DNA from: AB-137-C09 sp964458185
Lineage (GTDB): Bacteria; Pseudomonadota; Zetaproteobacteria; Mariprofundales; Mariprofundaceae
Length of the DNA: 32,866 nucleotides
Assembly (NCBI GenBank): GCA_964458185.1
Contig: CAYWFG010000021.1
Location: forward strand, 1-32,866
Direction: 5' to 3'
Shown here: in pieces, positions 22,825 through 32,816 of the stretch
Position numbering within the stretch: the stretch's first letter is position 1
Layout: each line of letters begins with the position of its first letter
Program-made: the position numbers and the translations under genes
The notes under the pieces: model-generated
Told to the model about the DNA's origin: nothing
The model's input: the letters and a program-made list of their open reading frames with translations, nothing else
The model's database searches: none

Positions 22825-25800
22825 TTGTCTGATAATATTCGTGAAATCCCGTATAATTATACGTCTTATTCTGATCGTGAAATTGTAATTCGTTTTTTAG
22901 GGGAGTCCGTTTGGGACGACCTTAACGTCTTGCGTAAACAACGAAGAACGGGACGTTCAGCCCGTATGTTGTTTGAAATTCTTGGTGATGTATGGATGGT
23001 TGAGCGCAACATTTATTTAAAAAATGAATTGTTGCAACAGCACCGCAAACGGCGACGCATGCAGCAACGCCATGCTTCACGGTTGCAGCGTATTGTGGAT
23101 GGTGCTAGCGATAATCCTAGGGCGCGTAAGGTGGCAGCTCAAGTGGAACGGGCATTGGATGCCTTCAACCAATGGTTCACTGATGAGCCTGCCAGACGCA
23201 AACAAGCGAAACGCGCTTTTTCTGCGTTCACCCATCGCAACAATATTCACTTTGATGCTTTCACCTTAACGCATCATGCAACCGATGCGACAGACTGGCG
23301 TTCACACCTTCCTTTTTGTGTGCTAACCCCTGATTCTGCCGATGAAATCCCGGGGTTGATTCGTGCAGCTAAAGAACAAGATCTGATTATCATCCCTCGC
23401 GGTGGTGGCACAGGATTATGTGGTGGCTCGGTACCGTTATCCGACAAAACCGTGATGATTAATATGGAAAAGCTGGATCATATTGACCCTGTGGTGGTAC
23501 AAGATGTCTGTCGTACTACAGGCAAACCAGCGCGAGAAGAAGCGACGATTCGTGCGGGTGCAGGTGCGGTGACAGGGCGAGTAATGGAAACATCGTTGCC
23601 CCATGTTTTTGCCACCGACCCCACCAGTCTTTGGGCTTGTACCATTGGTGGTAATGTTGCCTCTAATGCGGGCGGAAAACATGCCGTTATTTGGGGAACA
23701 TGCCTCGATAATCTGTTGTCGTGGAAAATGGTGGATGCTGAAGGGCATTGGCTTGAAATTGATCGCTTAGATCATCAGATGAATAAAATTCATACCTTGG
23801 ATGAAGCGATCTTTCGCATTCGGCGGATTGATTCGGTCACAGGGCAGCAGCTTAGTGACGAGATATTGCCTATTCCGGGGCATGTGTTTCGCTCCAAAGG
23901 TTTAGGCAAAGATGTCACCCGCAAAGCCATGCATGGCTTACCAGGGATTCAAAAAGAAGGCTGTGATGGCATGGTGGTTGAGGCAACATTTGTGCTGCAT
24001 CGTTCTTATGCCCATACCCGCACTGTATGCTGTGAATTTTTTGGGCAAGACTTGAATGAGGCGACAGCATCCATGGTCGGTATCAAACATGCCCTTGATA
24101 ACCTTGCGGATGCGTATATCGAAGGTTTTGAGCATTTTGATGAAAAATACGTCAAAGCGATTGATTATATCTCTAAAAGTACACGCCGAGAACGCCCTAA
24201 AATGGTGTTGTTGATTGATATTTCAGGCGATGATGCCGATGCCGTTGCCACGGGCGCAGCACTTACTGCACGGCTCACCTCACAAGGTAATGGTGAAGGT
24301 TTTATTGCCGTGGCACAAACTGACCGTCACGCTTTTTGGGCAGATCGTGCGCGCATGGCAGCGATTGCGCGGCATACCAAAGCATTCAAACTCAACGAAG
24401 ATGTGGTAATTCCACTGAATCGTTTGAGTGAATACAATGATTTTATCGAACGATTGAATGTTGAGCATTCCATCGACAATAAAATAGCTATGGTAGAAGA
24501 AATTGAGCTATTCATCGAAGAAACCCGCGAACAATTAAACAGTGATGATAAGCACCTTCGTGAATCATTGGGCTTGGATGATGATGGTTATTTGACCAAA
24601 AAACTGGATGAGTGTGTGTTACTGCTTGGTTCTGCGCGCATGGGCTGGATGTGTTTTAGAAAAGGGCTTGATTTACCCGCTGAAGAATTAGGTTTGCTGC
24701 TGCAGAATGCAGAGTATCGCCCCGATGAAACTGTTTTTCGTGTCATTCAACGGGGTGAAAAACGCATTTCTTACCGCGAAGAGGTTGAACGTCCCCTGCT
24801 AGAAAGTCTGCGTGGTCACGATGTCTTGTGCGACAAAATACGTGCCATTCATCAGCGGGTACTTTCAGGGCGTATTGTGATTGCCACTCACATGCATGCA
24901 GGTGATGGCAATGTGCATACCAACATCCCTGTTAACTCTAATAATTATAGGATGATGAAGCAGGCACACCACACCGTTGAATTGGTGATGGCAAAAGCAG
25001 AAGCATTAGGCGGTGTTATTTCAGGGGAACACGGTATTGGTATCACCAAGCTGCCCTACCTAAACCCTACGGCATTGGCTGAAGTGGCTGATTATCTGCG
25101 CGAGGCAGACCCTACGCATTTGTTTAACCGTGGTAAATTGATGCCTGATACTAATTTAGAATTAACCTACACGCCCAGTTTTAATTTATTAAAGCATGAA
25201 TCAGTGATTATGGAAGCTGCTGATGTCACCGAACTTGCCGATGTTATCTCACCTTGTTTACGCTGTGGTAAGTGTAAGCCTGTATGCAATACGCATTTTC
25301 CAAGAAGCAATCTATTGTATTCACCACGGAATAAAATTCAGGCAACGGCGGCAATCATTGAAGCTTTTTTGTATGAATCGCAAACAGGTGAAGAGATTGC
25401 CTACGAGCAATTTGAAGGCATGGCAGAGATTGCCGACCATTGCACCATTTGCCATAAATGTGAAAAACCTTGCCCCGTTAATATTGATTTTGGTGAAGTC
25501 AGTGAACGCATGCGAGCGATATTAACGCAGCGCACCAAACGACGAAAAAACATTGGTACATATTTAGCCATGAGCTTTCTTGCCTTGCGTCAACCTGATG
25601 CAGTGAGCATCATGCGCCAAGGTTTGATTCATTGGGGTTATACAATCCATCGTGGTATGCACAGGGTTGCAATACGCACGGGTGTATTGCGCAAGAAAAA
25701 AGAAGAACGGCGAAATTTAACAGGGATTCAAGCACAGGTAATTAGCTTTGTTGAACGCCCTTTGAAACAAGCCCCTGCACAAACAGCGCGGCGCATTTTA

Positions 25801-26658
25801 GGTATTGAACATCGTGACAAAAACATGATCCCTATTTTGCGTCAGCCGAAGGCACATAACAGCCGTGCGGTGTTTTATTTCCCGGGTTGTGGCTCGGAGC
25901 GTTTGTATTCTCAGGTGGGGCTTGCCACACAAGCCATGTTGTTTGACCTTGGCATACAGGTAGTCTTGCCCCCGTCTTATATTTGTTGTGGCTACCCTGC
26001 GACGGCAAGTGGTGATGTCGAAGCTGGCAAGCGTATGATTTATGATAATCGCATCATGCTACATCGTTTGAAAAAAGCCCTGTCTTATCTAGACTTTGAA
26101 GCAGTGATTGTGTCTTGCGGTACATGTTATGATCAATTAGAAGACTACCATTTGCAAGAGGTATTTCCGAATGCACCGCTGATTGATATTCATGAGTATT
26201 TGATGCAACAAAACGTTAGCCTGCCAACAACAACAGGGCAAGCCTACGTTTACCATGAACCATGCCATACGCCGCTAAAACGCCACGGAACGGCATCAGC
26301 GATTAACAGTTTATTGGGTGCAACGGCGATTGCCTCTGAATCATGCTGTGGTGAAGCTGGCACAATGGCTGTGTCATCGCCTGATATTGCGGGGCGAATT
26401 CGTATGCGTAAAGAAGAAGAACTGGCACGCAATGCAGTGGAACTACAGTCTACACAGGCAGAATCAACCACCAGCGAAAAGAAAATCCTCACTTCTTGCC
26501 CATCATGCTTACAAGGCTTGGGGCGACTCGAAGAAGAAAGTGGTTTAACGGCAGATTATATGGTGGTCGAATTGATTCGACAGTTGCACGGTGAAAACTG
26601 GCAAGATGATTTTATCAAACGGGTACAGCATGGTGGGATTGAGCGAGTATTGATGTAA
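22825..26658 (+). CDS. Large FAD/Fe-S oxidoreductase (DUF3683, D-2-hydroxyacid dehydrogenase-like)
   Basis: The 1277-residue protein is a fusion. In order: a DUF3683-type N terminus (MSDNIREIPYNYTSYSDREI), an FAD_binding_4 domain (IIPRGGGTGLCGGSVPL near 190, DPTSLWACTIGGNVASNAGG), the FAD-oxidase cap ending in THMHAGDGNVHTNIPV and GEHGIGITKLPYL, two 4Fe-4S motifs (CLRCGKCKPVC from 811, CTICHKCEKPCP from 873), then two CCG domains (FPGCGSERLYSQVG, CCGYPAT, SCGTCYDQL, YHEPCHTPLKR, CCGEAGTM), as in GlpC/HdrB-type subunits. It probably oxidises a D-2-hydroxyacid such as D-lactate and passes electrons to the quinone pool. TTG 22825 is chosen because GGAG is seven bases upstream and the family begins here. 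Substrate is inferred. Confidence 0.88.
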   Translation: MSDNIREIPYNYTSYSDREIVIRFLGESVWDDLNVLRKQRRTGRSARMLFEILGDVWMVERNIYLKNELLQQHRKRRRMQQRHASRLQRIVDGASDNPRARKVAAQVERALDAFNQWFTDEPARRKQAKRAFSAFTHRNNIHFDAFTLTHHATDATDWRSHLPFCVLTPDSADEIPGLIRAAKEQDLIIIPRGGGTGLCGGSVPLSDKTVMINMEKLDHIDPVVVQDVCRTTGKPAREEATIRAGAGAVTGRVMETSLPHVFATDPTSLWACTIGGNVASNAGGKHAVIWGTCLDNLLSWKMVDAEGHWLEIDRLDHQMNKIHTLDEAIFRIRRIDSVTGQQLSDEILPIPGHVFRSKGLGKDVTRKAMHGLPGIQKEGCDGMVVEATFVLHRSYAHTRTVCCEFFGQDLNEATASMVGIKHALDNLADAYIEGFEHFDEKYVKAIDYISKSTRRERPKMVLLIDISGDDADAVATGAALTARLTSQGNGEGFIAVAQTDRHAFWADRARMAAIARHTKAFKLNEDVVIPLNRLSEYNDFIERLNVEHSIDNKIAMVEEIELFIEETREQLNSDDKHLRESLGLDDDGYLTKKLDECVLLLGSARMGWMCFRKGLDLPAEELGLLLQNAEYRPDETVFRVIQRGEKRISYREEVERPLLESLRGHDVLCDKIRAIHQRVLSGRIVIATHMHAGDGNVHTNIPVNSNNYRMMKQAHHTVELVMAKAEALGGVISGEHGIGITKLPYLNPTALAEVADYLREADPTHLFNRGKLMPDTNLELTYTPSFNLLKHESVIMEAADVTELADVISPCLRCGKCKPVCNTHFPRSNLLYSPRNKIQATAAIIEAFLYESQTGEEIAYEQFEGMAEIADHCTICHKCEKPCPVNIDFGEVSERMRAILTQRTKRRKNIGTYLAMSFLALRQPDAVSIMRQGLIHWGYTIHRGMHRVAIRTGVLRKKKEERRNLTGIQAQVISFVERPLKQAPAQTARRILGIEHRDKNMIPILRQPKAHNSRAVFYFPGCGSERLYSQVGLATQAMLFDLGIQVVLPPSYICCGYPATASGDVEAGKRMIYDNRIMLHRLKKALSYLDFEAVIVSCGTCYDQLEDYHLQEVFPNAPLIDIHEYLMQQNVSLPTTTGQAYVYHEPCHTPLKRHGTASAINSLLGATAIASESCCGEAGTMAVSSPDIAGRIRMRKEEELARNAVELQSTQAESTTSEKKILTSCPSCLQGLGRLEEESGLTADYMVVELIRQLHGENWQDDFIKRVQHGGIERVLM

Positions 26659-26670
26659 TAGGAGAAGGCT

Positions 26671-26877
26671 ATGCAACAGTTTTTTTTACCTTTGCATGAA
26701 ATGACAAGGCAAGAAAAAATATCAGCAATGGAATTGCTGTGGTATGATTTGTCACAAACACCTGAATCGTATGACTCTCCTATGTGGCATGGAGAAGAAT
26801 TAATACGCAGAGAAGCTGAAGGACATAGCTTTATTGATTGGGAAAAGGTAAAGCAAGATATTCCTAACAACTTATGA
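26671..26877 (+). CDS. Addiction module antitoxin (PF09720-like)
   Basis: The 68-residue protein has the pattern of the short addiction-module component family: MTRQEKISAMELLWYDLSQ, then the acidic/aromatic tail with PMWHGEELIRREAEGHSFIDWEKVKQDI. Such proteins neutralise a RelE/ParE-type toxin encoded next. AGGAGAAGG sits just before the ATG. The toxin start overlaps its stop by four bases (ATGA), as expected for a pair made in fixed ratio. Twelve bases separate it from the upstream oxidoreductase, so read-through is likely; no separate promoter is obvious. Confidence 0.82.
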   Translation: MQQFFLPLHEMTRQEKISAMELLWYDLSQTPESYDSPMWHGEELIRREAEGHSFIDWEKVKQDIPNNL

Positions 26878-27167
26878 AGATTAAAATTGGGCAACAGGCA
26901 AAGAATGATTTAATTTTAGCGCATCATTTTTATGAGCGTCAAATAGCTGGATTAGGGCGAAAGTGTCTTGATTCATTGTATGCTGATATTGATACTTTAT
27001 ATAGCAATGCAGGTATTCATCGCATATTTTTTGGTCAATACTACCGACTTTTGTCGAATCGTTTCCCTTTTGCAATCTATTACCATTGCAGCAATGATAC
27101 CGTTTATATAGATGCTGTTTTGGATTGTCGTCAAAGTCCCCAGAAGATTTTCAAGCGGTTTTCATAA
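26874..27167 (+). CDS. RelE/ParE-family toxin
   Basis: The 97-residue protein follows the family layout: MKIKIGQQAKNDLILAHHFYERQIAGLGRKCLDSLYADIDTL, then HRIFFGQYYRLLSNRFPFAIYYHCSNDTVYIDAVLDCRQSP, ending in a basic helix. Proteins paired with this antitoxin family are usually ParE/RelE-like and act on gyrase or on mRNA at the ribosome; the sequence does not say which. The TAATG junction with aat (one-base overlap) couples it to a housekeeping gene, which is unusual for a toxin. Confidence 0.8.
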   Translation: MKIKIGQQAKNDLILAHHFYERQIAGLGRKCLDSLYADIDTLYSNAGIHRIFFGQYYRLLSNRFPFAIYYHCSNDTVYIDAVLDCRQSPQKIFKRFS

Positions 27168-27805
27168 TGTTTCCATCCCCTTCTGAAGCCAGCGCGGACG
27201 GTCTACTTTGTTACGGTGGACATTTACAGCCTGATACATTACTCGCCGCTTATCGGCAAGCGATATTTCCATTTTATACGGAAGGACAACCTATTTTGTG
27301 GTGGTGTCCTGATCCGCGCATGGTGTTATTGCTGGAGGATTTTTATTGTTCACGGCGATTAGCGCGTCGTTTGCGCCAACCGTGTTTTCGTTTTAGTCAT
27401 AATGCTGATTTTTCTGCGGTGATTCATGCTTGTGCAGAGCCACGCAACAATGATCACAGCATCCCTTGGCTGTTGCCTGACATGATTGCGGCTTATTGTC
27501 GCTTGCATCAACGGGGGCATGCCCATTCTTTTGAAGTGTGGCGAGAAGATGTGTTGATTGGTGGTTTGTATGGTGTGTTGCAATCGAATGTGTTTTTTGC
27601 TGAATCCATGTTTAGTCGTGAACGTGATGGTTCAAAAATGGCAATGCATGGTATGGTCGAGTATGCAAAAAAATCGCATTGGCAGTGTATAGATTGCCAA
27701 TTTCATACGCCGCATTTAGCGCGTATGGGGGCAAAAGAAATCCCGCGAGCGCAATTATTAAAATATTTGAGTATGGGCGAAATAGGTTCGACCCGTACAG
27801 ATTGA
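27167..27805 (+). CDS. aat: Leucyl/phenylalanyl-tRNA--protein transferase
   Basis: Aat attaches Leu or Phe to proteins with N-terminal Lys or Arg, creating substrates for ClpS/ClpAP. The 212-residue product has GLLCYGGHLQPDTLLAAYRQAIFPFY, ILWWCPDPRMVL, FEVWREDVLIGGLYGV, FFAESMFSRERDGSK and CQFHTPHLARMGAKEI, all family landmarks in normal order. ATG 27167 overlaps the toxin stop by one base. An upstream frame reaching to 27125 lies inside the toxin gene and is unlike the family. Length is slightly short but complete. Confidence 0.96.
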   Translation: MFPSPSEASADGLLCYGGHLQPDTLLAAYRQAIFPFYTEGQPILWWCPDPRMVLLLEDFYCSRRLARRLRQPCFRFSHNADFSAVIHACAEPRNNDHSIPWLLPDMIAAYCRLHQRGHAHSFEVWREDVLIGGLYGVLQSNVFFAESMFSRERDGSKMAMHGMVEYAKKSHWQCIDCQFHTPHLARMGAKEIPRAQLLKYLSMGEIGSTRTD

Positions 27806-27838
27806 GTGAAGAAAGTAAGTAAAGGCTTAGGAATGAGA

Positions 27839-28417
27839 ATGAAAAAACAAGACGTACTTGCTCTTTATGAGCAAGCGAGCGCATTACTTGAGGGGCATTT
27901 TGTATTGTCCAGTGGTCGCCATTCAGCGCAGTACCTTCAATCTGCTTTGGTATTGATTAAACCCAAAAATGCCAAAAAACTCGCCAAGGTATTGGTCAAA
28001 AAAATTGACCCAGAAAGCATTGATATGGTGGTTTCACCAGCACTCGGTGGGCTGATTATTGGTTACGAAGTAGCGCGATTGTTGGATAAACCCTTTGTAT
28101 TCACCGAGCGCAAAGAAGGTGAGATGCAGCTTCGCCGTGGTTTTACCATACCTGAAAACACACGTTTATTGGTTGTCGAAGATGTGATTACCACAGGTGG
28201 CTCCGTGTGTGAATGCATGGCAGTGGTGCGTGAACATGGCGGTAATCCTGTGAAAATCGTTGCCGTGGTGGATCGTGCCGCCGAGCGAACAGGGCGTTTT
28301 GATGTTCCGCACGAAACAGCCATTGAGCTTAACGTCGAAACCTTTGACCCTGCGCAATGCCCGATGTGCGCCAATGGTACGACAGCAATGAAACCCGGTA
28401 GCCGAGGAGCCGCATAA
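27839..28417 (+). CDS. pyrE: Orotate phosphoribosyltransferase (Thermus type)
   Basis: PyrE joins orotate and PRPP to give OMP in pyrimidine synthesis. The 192-residue product shows GHFVLSSGRHSAQYLQSA, VSPALGGLIIGYEVAR, FTERKEGEMQLRRGF with the flexible catalytic loop, and the PRPP-binding LLVVEDVITTGGSV. The C-terminal CPMCANGTTAMKPGSR is the mark of the Thermus-like subtype rather than the E. coli form. ATG 27839 is preferred, with AGGA seven bases upstream; GTG 27806 and ATG 27833 are alternatives. Its stop overlaps the RNase J start (TAATG). Confidence 0.94.
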   Translation: MKKQDVLALYEQASALLEGHFVLSSGRHSAQYLQSALVLIKPKNAKKLAKVLVKKIDPESIDMVVSPALGGLIIGYEVARLLDKPFVFTERKEGEMQLRRGFTIPENTRLLVVEDVITTGGSVCECMAVVREHGGNPVKIVAVVDRAAERTGRFDVPHETAIELNVETFDPAQCPMCANGTTAMKPGSRGAA

Positions 28418-30078
28418 TGTCACATACACAACGTATCCGTTGCATGCCCTTTGGTGGGGTTGGTGAGTTTGGTAAAAATATGATGGTCTATGCCCTTGGC
28501 AATGATGCTGTCATTGTTGATTGCGGCATGGGCTTCCCAGCACCGGGGCAACATGGGGTAGATGTGGTGATTCCTGATATCACCGCGCTGCGTGAGATGG
28601 GACTAACCTTGCACGCGCTGCTGTTGACCCATGGTCATGAAGATCATATTGGTGGTGTTCCTTTTATTTTGCCACAACTGGGCAACATTCCCACCTATGG
28701 TACGCCCGTAACCTTGGCATTGGTTCAATCCAAATTAACCGAGCATCATATCAAGGCGGATCTGCGCCCCCTTGATGTAGAAAAAGCGATTCCAGTTGGG
28801 CCGTTTTCAGTGGAATCTATCCCTGTGACCCATTCGATTATGGATGCTGTGTCTATCGCGATTCATACCCCGCTCGGCATTATTGTTCATACGGGTGATT
28901 TTCGCTTTGACCCTTCACCTGTTGATGGGTGTGCGACACCCATCGAGCGTTTTTCTCGCTTGGGCGATCAAGGTGTGGTGCTGCTGGCATCCGATTCTAC
29001 CAATGCCACGCGCAGCGGCAGTTGCCCTTCAGAGCGTTCGGTTGCCCCTGCTTTAACACAAGCCATTGCAGGCTGTACAGGTAAGGTGATCGTCACCACC
29101 TTTTCATCGAATATGTTTCGTATTCAACAAATCATTGATGCCGCTTGTGCCAATGGCCGCAGCGTAGCGCTTGCAGGGCGCAGCCTTGAGAAAAATGTTT
29201 CTATCACCCGTGACCTAGACCGTTTAAACATCCCCGGTGGCAGCCTGATTGATATTAAACAGATTGATGCCTTGCCTGATCGGGAACTGCTGATTATTGC
29301 CACAGGCTCACAAGGCGAATGGCGCGCTGCTTTGGCGCGTATTGCCCAAAATAAGTTCACAGGTATTCGTTTGCGTGCAGGTGACTTGGTGATTTTTTCT
29401 TCATCGTCCATCCCCGGTAATGAACGGGTGATTGCAGGCTTGTTTAACCATATTTACCGTCGTGGGGCGCGTATTCTTCATTCAGGTCAAGCGCACTTGC
29501 ATGTCTCAGGTCATGCACAGGCACATGAGTTAAAAATGATGATGCAATTGACCCGTCCGCGTTATTTTTACCCTGTGCATGGTGAATACCGCAATCTTGT
29601 CGAGCATCAAAGTTTGGCAACGGCAGCAGGTATTCCTTTTAAACGCACGGTACTTGCTGAAAACGGTCAAAGCGTAGTCTTTGATCACCAAAAAATTCGA
29701 CGGGGTGATGCCTTTCATGCGGGTGCAGTGTTTGTTGATGGTGCAAGCCGTGATGAACTTGATGATATGGTCTTGCGTGATCGCCGTATGCTTGCCGACG
29801 ATGGGCTTATTTCTGTCACGGTGGTACTAAATCGCCAAGAGGGTAGCCTCTTTATGCCGCCAGAATTGATCGCCAGAGGTGTCTTGCACGAAGACATGAG
29901 CGACGATATTTTGGCACAAGCAGGCGAAGAATTAACCCGTTTTATTGAGCAACAAGATCAAGAATCATTGGCTGATCTTGAGCAAACCAGCGAAGAAATT
30001 CGTTTATGGCTGCGCAGGTGGTGCAAACGCCGCCTAAAACGCCGCCCTATGGTTTTGCCTGTGGTGGTAGAAGTTTAA
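28417..30078 (+). CDS. rnj: Ribonuclease J
   Basis: RNase J is a 5'-3' exo- and endoribonuclease in mRNA decay and rRNA maturation. The 553-residue product has the metallo-beta-lactamase core (GGVGEFGKNMMVYALG, LTHGHEDHIGGVPFIL, VHTGDFRFDPSPVDG, ASDSTNATRSG), the beta-CASP domain (IVTTFSSNMFRIQQII, GRSLEKNVSI), motif HVSGHAQ, and FYPVHGEYRNLVEH, then a basic C-terminal domain. All metal-binding residues of HxHxDH are present. RNase J is common in Firmicutes, Actinobacteria, Alphaproteobacteria and some other groups and is missing in E. coli, so it narrows the taxon. It overlaps pyrE by one base. Confidence 0.95.
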   Translation: MSHTQRIRCMPFGGVGEFGKNMMVYALGNDAVIVDCGMGFPAPGQHGVDVVIPDITALREMGLTLHALLLTHGHEDHIGGVPFILPQLGNIPTYGTPVTLALVQSKLTEHHIKADLRPLDVEKAIPVGPFSVESIPVTHSIMDAVSIAIHTPLGIIVHTGDFRFDPSPVDGCATPIERFSRLGDQGVVLLASDSTNATRSGSCPSERSVAPALTQAIAGCTGKVIVTTFSSNMFRIQQIIDAACANGRSVALAGRSLEKNVSITRDLDRLNIPGGSLIDIKQIDALPDRELLIIATGSQGEWRAALARIAQNKFTGIRLRAGDLVIFSSSSIPGNERVIAGLFNHIYRRGARILHSGQAHLHVSGHAQAHELKMMMQLTRPRYFYPVHGEYRNLVEHQSLATAAGIPFKRTVLAENGQSVVFDHQKIRRGDAFHAGAVFVDGASRDELDDMVLRDRRMLADDGLISVTVVLNRQEGSLFMPPELIARGVLHEDMSDDILAQAGEELTRFIEQQDQESLADLEQTSEEIRLWLRRWCKRRLKRRPMVLPVVVEV

Positions 30079-30102
30079 ATCCCAGAAACGAGCCTTATTT
30101 TT

Positions 30103-32664
30103 ATGCGTGAAGCGTTAACCTTGTTATTGCTGGCAGTGACGGCACTGCTGGCGATGGCATTGTACAGTTATTCTGCTGCTGACCCATCATTCAACCATGC
30201 CAGCGATGGCAACACCCACAATTTAATGGGTGTGCTTGGCGCGTATGTGGCTGATTTATTGTTGCAATTTATCGGCTATGCCGCTGCATTGTTGCTGCCG
30301 ATGTTGCTATTGTGGTCAACGCGAATGATGCGTGATCATGCATCAATCACGGGGGAGTGGCGGGCTTTTTTTTGGTTTCCTGCTTGCATTAGTCTTGCTG
30401 CATTGTTTCATTTGCATGTAGCTGCGAGTGTGTGGGGTATTGCTGCCCTGCCTGCGGGGGCAGGCGGTGCAATCGGCATGTTAATTGGTGAGAATTTACG
30501 GCTTCCGTTGGGTGTTTGGGGCTTGAGTATCATGCTTATCGCACTAACAGGCAGTTGCCTGATGATTGCCACCGAATTTTCAGCGGCGCATTATGTACGC
30601 CAGTCCTCTGCTGTGATGAAGCGTGGGCGCATTGCCTATGGGCGTTTTCTTGAATGGGCGCAAAGCCGCATGCAACGCCGCCGCGAACGCATTGAACACC
30701 GTGAACGGCAACGAAAAGAACGACAAAGCCATATTCAAGCGGTGTTGGATCAATCCCAAGAAATACGGTTAAACGATGTATTTAACGATGCCGCGCCAGA
30801 GCGTCAGGCAGTCAATAAAAAAACTTCTGCCAAAGAAAAAGAGCAAGCACAAGACACCCCGCCCACGCTACCCGAAAAAATCATCGACCCTGCTGCCATC
30901 GACCATATTTTAGACCAAGTGGCACGTCATTTGCCGAAGGCAAAACCTGCAGTAGAATCCGCCGCGATAACCCCTGATGCACCAGATTTAGCAGCGGAAT
31001 TGAATGATATGGGCATGGATGAAATCCCTGATTCCCTACTTGATTCATCGAGCGATCAAACAATAACGGAAGAATATCCAATCCCACCGAATGATGATAA
31101 CGCAGCAACAGAGGATGTGCCTTCGCTTGATTTAAACACCCTTGAAATTCCTGCTGAAATGCTCACCCCCGCAGCGATACCTTCAGCAGAAAAAGAAGTC
31201 GTCACCAAGGTTGAAAAAACAAAGAAAAAAACACTACCAAAGAAAAGAACAGAACCATTCATTTTACCGCCGCTGGACTTGTTTCAGCCGGCTATGTTAA
31301 ACAACGATACCTACACCAACGAAGAGTTGGGCGCGTTGGGTTTGTTGCTAGAAGAAAAATTACGGGATTACAAAGTCGAAGGTTCGGTGCAAGCCGTTAA
31401 ACCAGGCCCTGTGGTAATTCAATTTGAATACCAACCTGCCCCCGGTACCAAGGTGTCGCGCATTATTGGCTTACAAAATGATTTAGCACGGAGTATTGCC
31501 GCCATCAGCGTGCGGGTGGCAGGGAATATTCCGGGTAAGCATGTGATTGGCATTGAGATTCCCAACAAAAAACGGCAAATGGTCAGCCTGCATCAGGTGT
31601 TGGCGAGCGATGCTTTTAATGTGGACGATAAATTGTTACCGATGGCATTGGGCGTTGATATTGCAGGACGACCTGTGGTCACTGATTTGGCGAATATGCC
31701 GCATTTATTGGTTGCAGGAACGACAGGATCAGGCAAATCGGTATCCGTAAATACCATGATTTGTTCAATGTTAATGAAACATACGCCTGAAACGCTGCGT
31801 TTGATTATGGTTGACCCCAAGATGTTGGAATTATCCATGTACAACGGTATTCCCCATTTGTTGGTACCTGTGGTGACTAACCCCAAAAAGGCTGCCCGCG
31901 CATTGGATTGGGCAGTGGTTGAAATGGAACGGCGTTATCAACTGATGTCTGATGCCAAGGTGCGTAACCTTAGTAGTTACAATCAACGGGCAAGTGAAAC
32001 TAGCAACATGGAAACGCTGCCGTTGATTGTGATTATTATTGATGAATTGGCAGATTTAATGATGGTCGCAGGCAAAGACGTGGAGCAGTCGATCTGCCGC
32101 TTGGCACAAAAGGCGCGGGCAGCAGGTGTTCATCTTGTTTTAGCCACACAACGCCCCAGCGTGGATGTGATTACAGGCTTGATCAAAGCGAATTTACCCA
32201 GCCGTTTGGCGTTTCGTGTGTCATCCCGCATTGATGCGCGGACGATTCTTGACCAAATGGGGGCAGAACAATTATTGGGGCAGGGCGATGCTTTGCTGAT
32301 GACAGGCGGTTGCAATATGGCGCGGGTGCATGGTGCATTTGTTTCAGATGAAGAAGTACAAGCATTAACGGCACACCTTAAAACACAAGGCGCACCCGAA
32401 TACCACGAAGAAGTGCTTGAAGCCCAAAGCGGCAGCGGTATTGATAGTGAAGCAGAAGAAGAACGGGACGTAAAATACGATGATGCAGTGGCACTGGTGG
32501 TCACCAAAGGGCAATGTTCTGTTTCAATGATTCAACGCAATATGCGGATTGGTTACAACCGCGCCAGCCGTATTGTTGATTGCATGGAAAAAGAAGGCGT
32601 GGTTTCAGCACCAGGGACAGGCGGAATTCGCCAGCTATTGTCTCGAACGATGGTGGATGAATAG
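30103..32664 (+). CDS. ftsK: DNA translocase FtsK
   Basis: FtsK anchors at the septum and pumps DNA to resolve chromosome ends during division. The 853-residue product has an N-terminal membrane domain with about four hydrophobic segments (within the first ~160 residues), a charged linker with Glu/Lys/Pro-rich stretches (~190-390), and the motor: VVIQFEYQPAPGTKVSRIIGL, Walker A GTTGSGKS (539-546), VDPKMLELSMYNGIPHLL, Walker B VIIIDELADLMMV and ATQRPSVDVITGLIKANLPSRLAFRV. The C-terminal winged helix gamma domain (GQCSVSMIQRNMRIGYNRASRIVDCMEKEGVVS) is present, so the protein is complete. The linker is short compared with E. coli FtsK. Confidence 0.97.
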   Translation: MREALTLLLLAVTALLAMALYSYSAADPSFNHASDGNTHNLMGVLGAYVADLLLQFIGYAAALLLPMLLLWSTRMMRDHASITGEWRAFFWFPACISLAALFHLHVAASVWGIAALPAGAGGAIGMLIGENLRLPLGVWGLSIMLIALTGSCLMIATEFSAAHYVRQSSAVMKRGRIAYGRFLEWAQSRMQRRRERIEHRERQRKERQSHIQAVLDQSQEIRLNDVFNDAAPERQAVNKKTSAKEKEQAQDTPPTLPEKIIDPAAIDHILDQVARHLPKAKPAVESAAITPDAPDLAAELNDMGMDEIPDSLLDSSSDQTITEEYPIPPNDDNAATEDVPSLDLNTLEIPAEMLTPAAIPSAEKEVVTKVEKTKKKTLPKKRTEPFILPPLDLFQPAMLNNDTYTNEELGALGLLLEEKLRDYKVEGSVQAVKPGPVVIQFEYQPAPGTKVSRIIGLQNDLARSIAAISVRVAGNIPGKHVIGIEIPNKKRQMVSLHQVLASDAFNVDDKLLPMALGVDIAGRPVVTDLANMPHLLVAGTTGSGKSVSVNTMICSMLMKHTPETLRLIMVDPKMLELSMYNGIPHLLVPVVTNPKKAARALDWAVVEMERRYQLMSDAKVRNLSSYNQRASETSNMETLPLIVIIIDELADLMMVAGKDVEQSICRLAQKARAAGVHLVLATQRPSVDVITGLIKANLPSRLAFRVSSRIDARTILDQMGAEQLLGQGDALLMTGGCNMARVHGAFVSDEEVQALTAHLKTQGAPEYHEEVLEAQSGSGIDSEAEEERDVKYDDAVALVVTKGQCSVSMIQRNMRIGYNRASRIVDCMEKEGVVSAPGTGGIRQLLSRTMVDE

Positions 32665-32816
32665 CTGGCTTCCCTTTTAAGACGGGACAAAACAAATGAC
32701 TAACTGCTCGCAATTGTGTATCATCTCTTAATGATGAAAAAAACAGAACAACACGCAATATACGAGCAGCCAGCCGAGAAATTCTAGCGATGACTTCAAG
32801 TCTTTACTAGTAAAAT
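32665..32816. other. Non-coding tail after ftsK
   Basis: About 150 bases follow ftsK without a recognisable gene. There are two short open frames without ribosome binding sites. No clear hairpin-plus-T terminator is visible. Confidence 0.5.
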
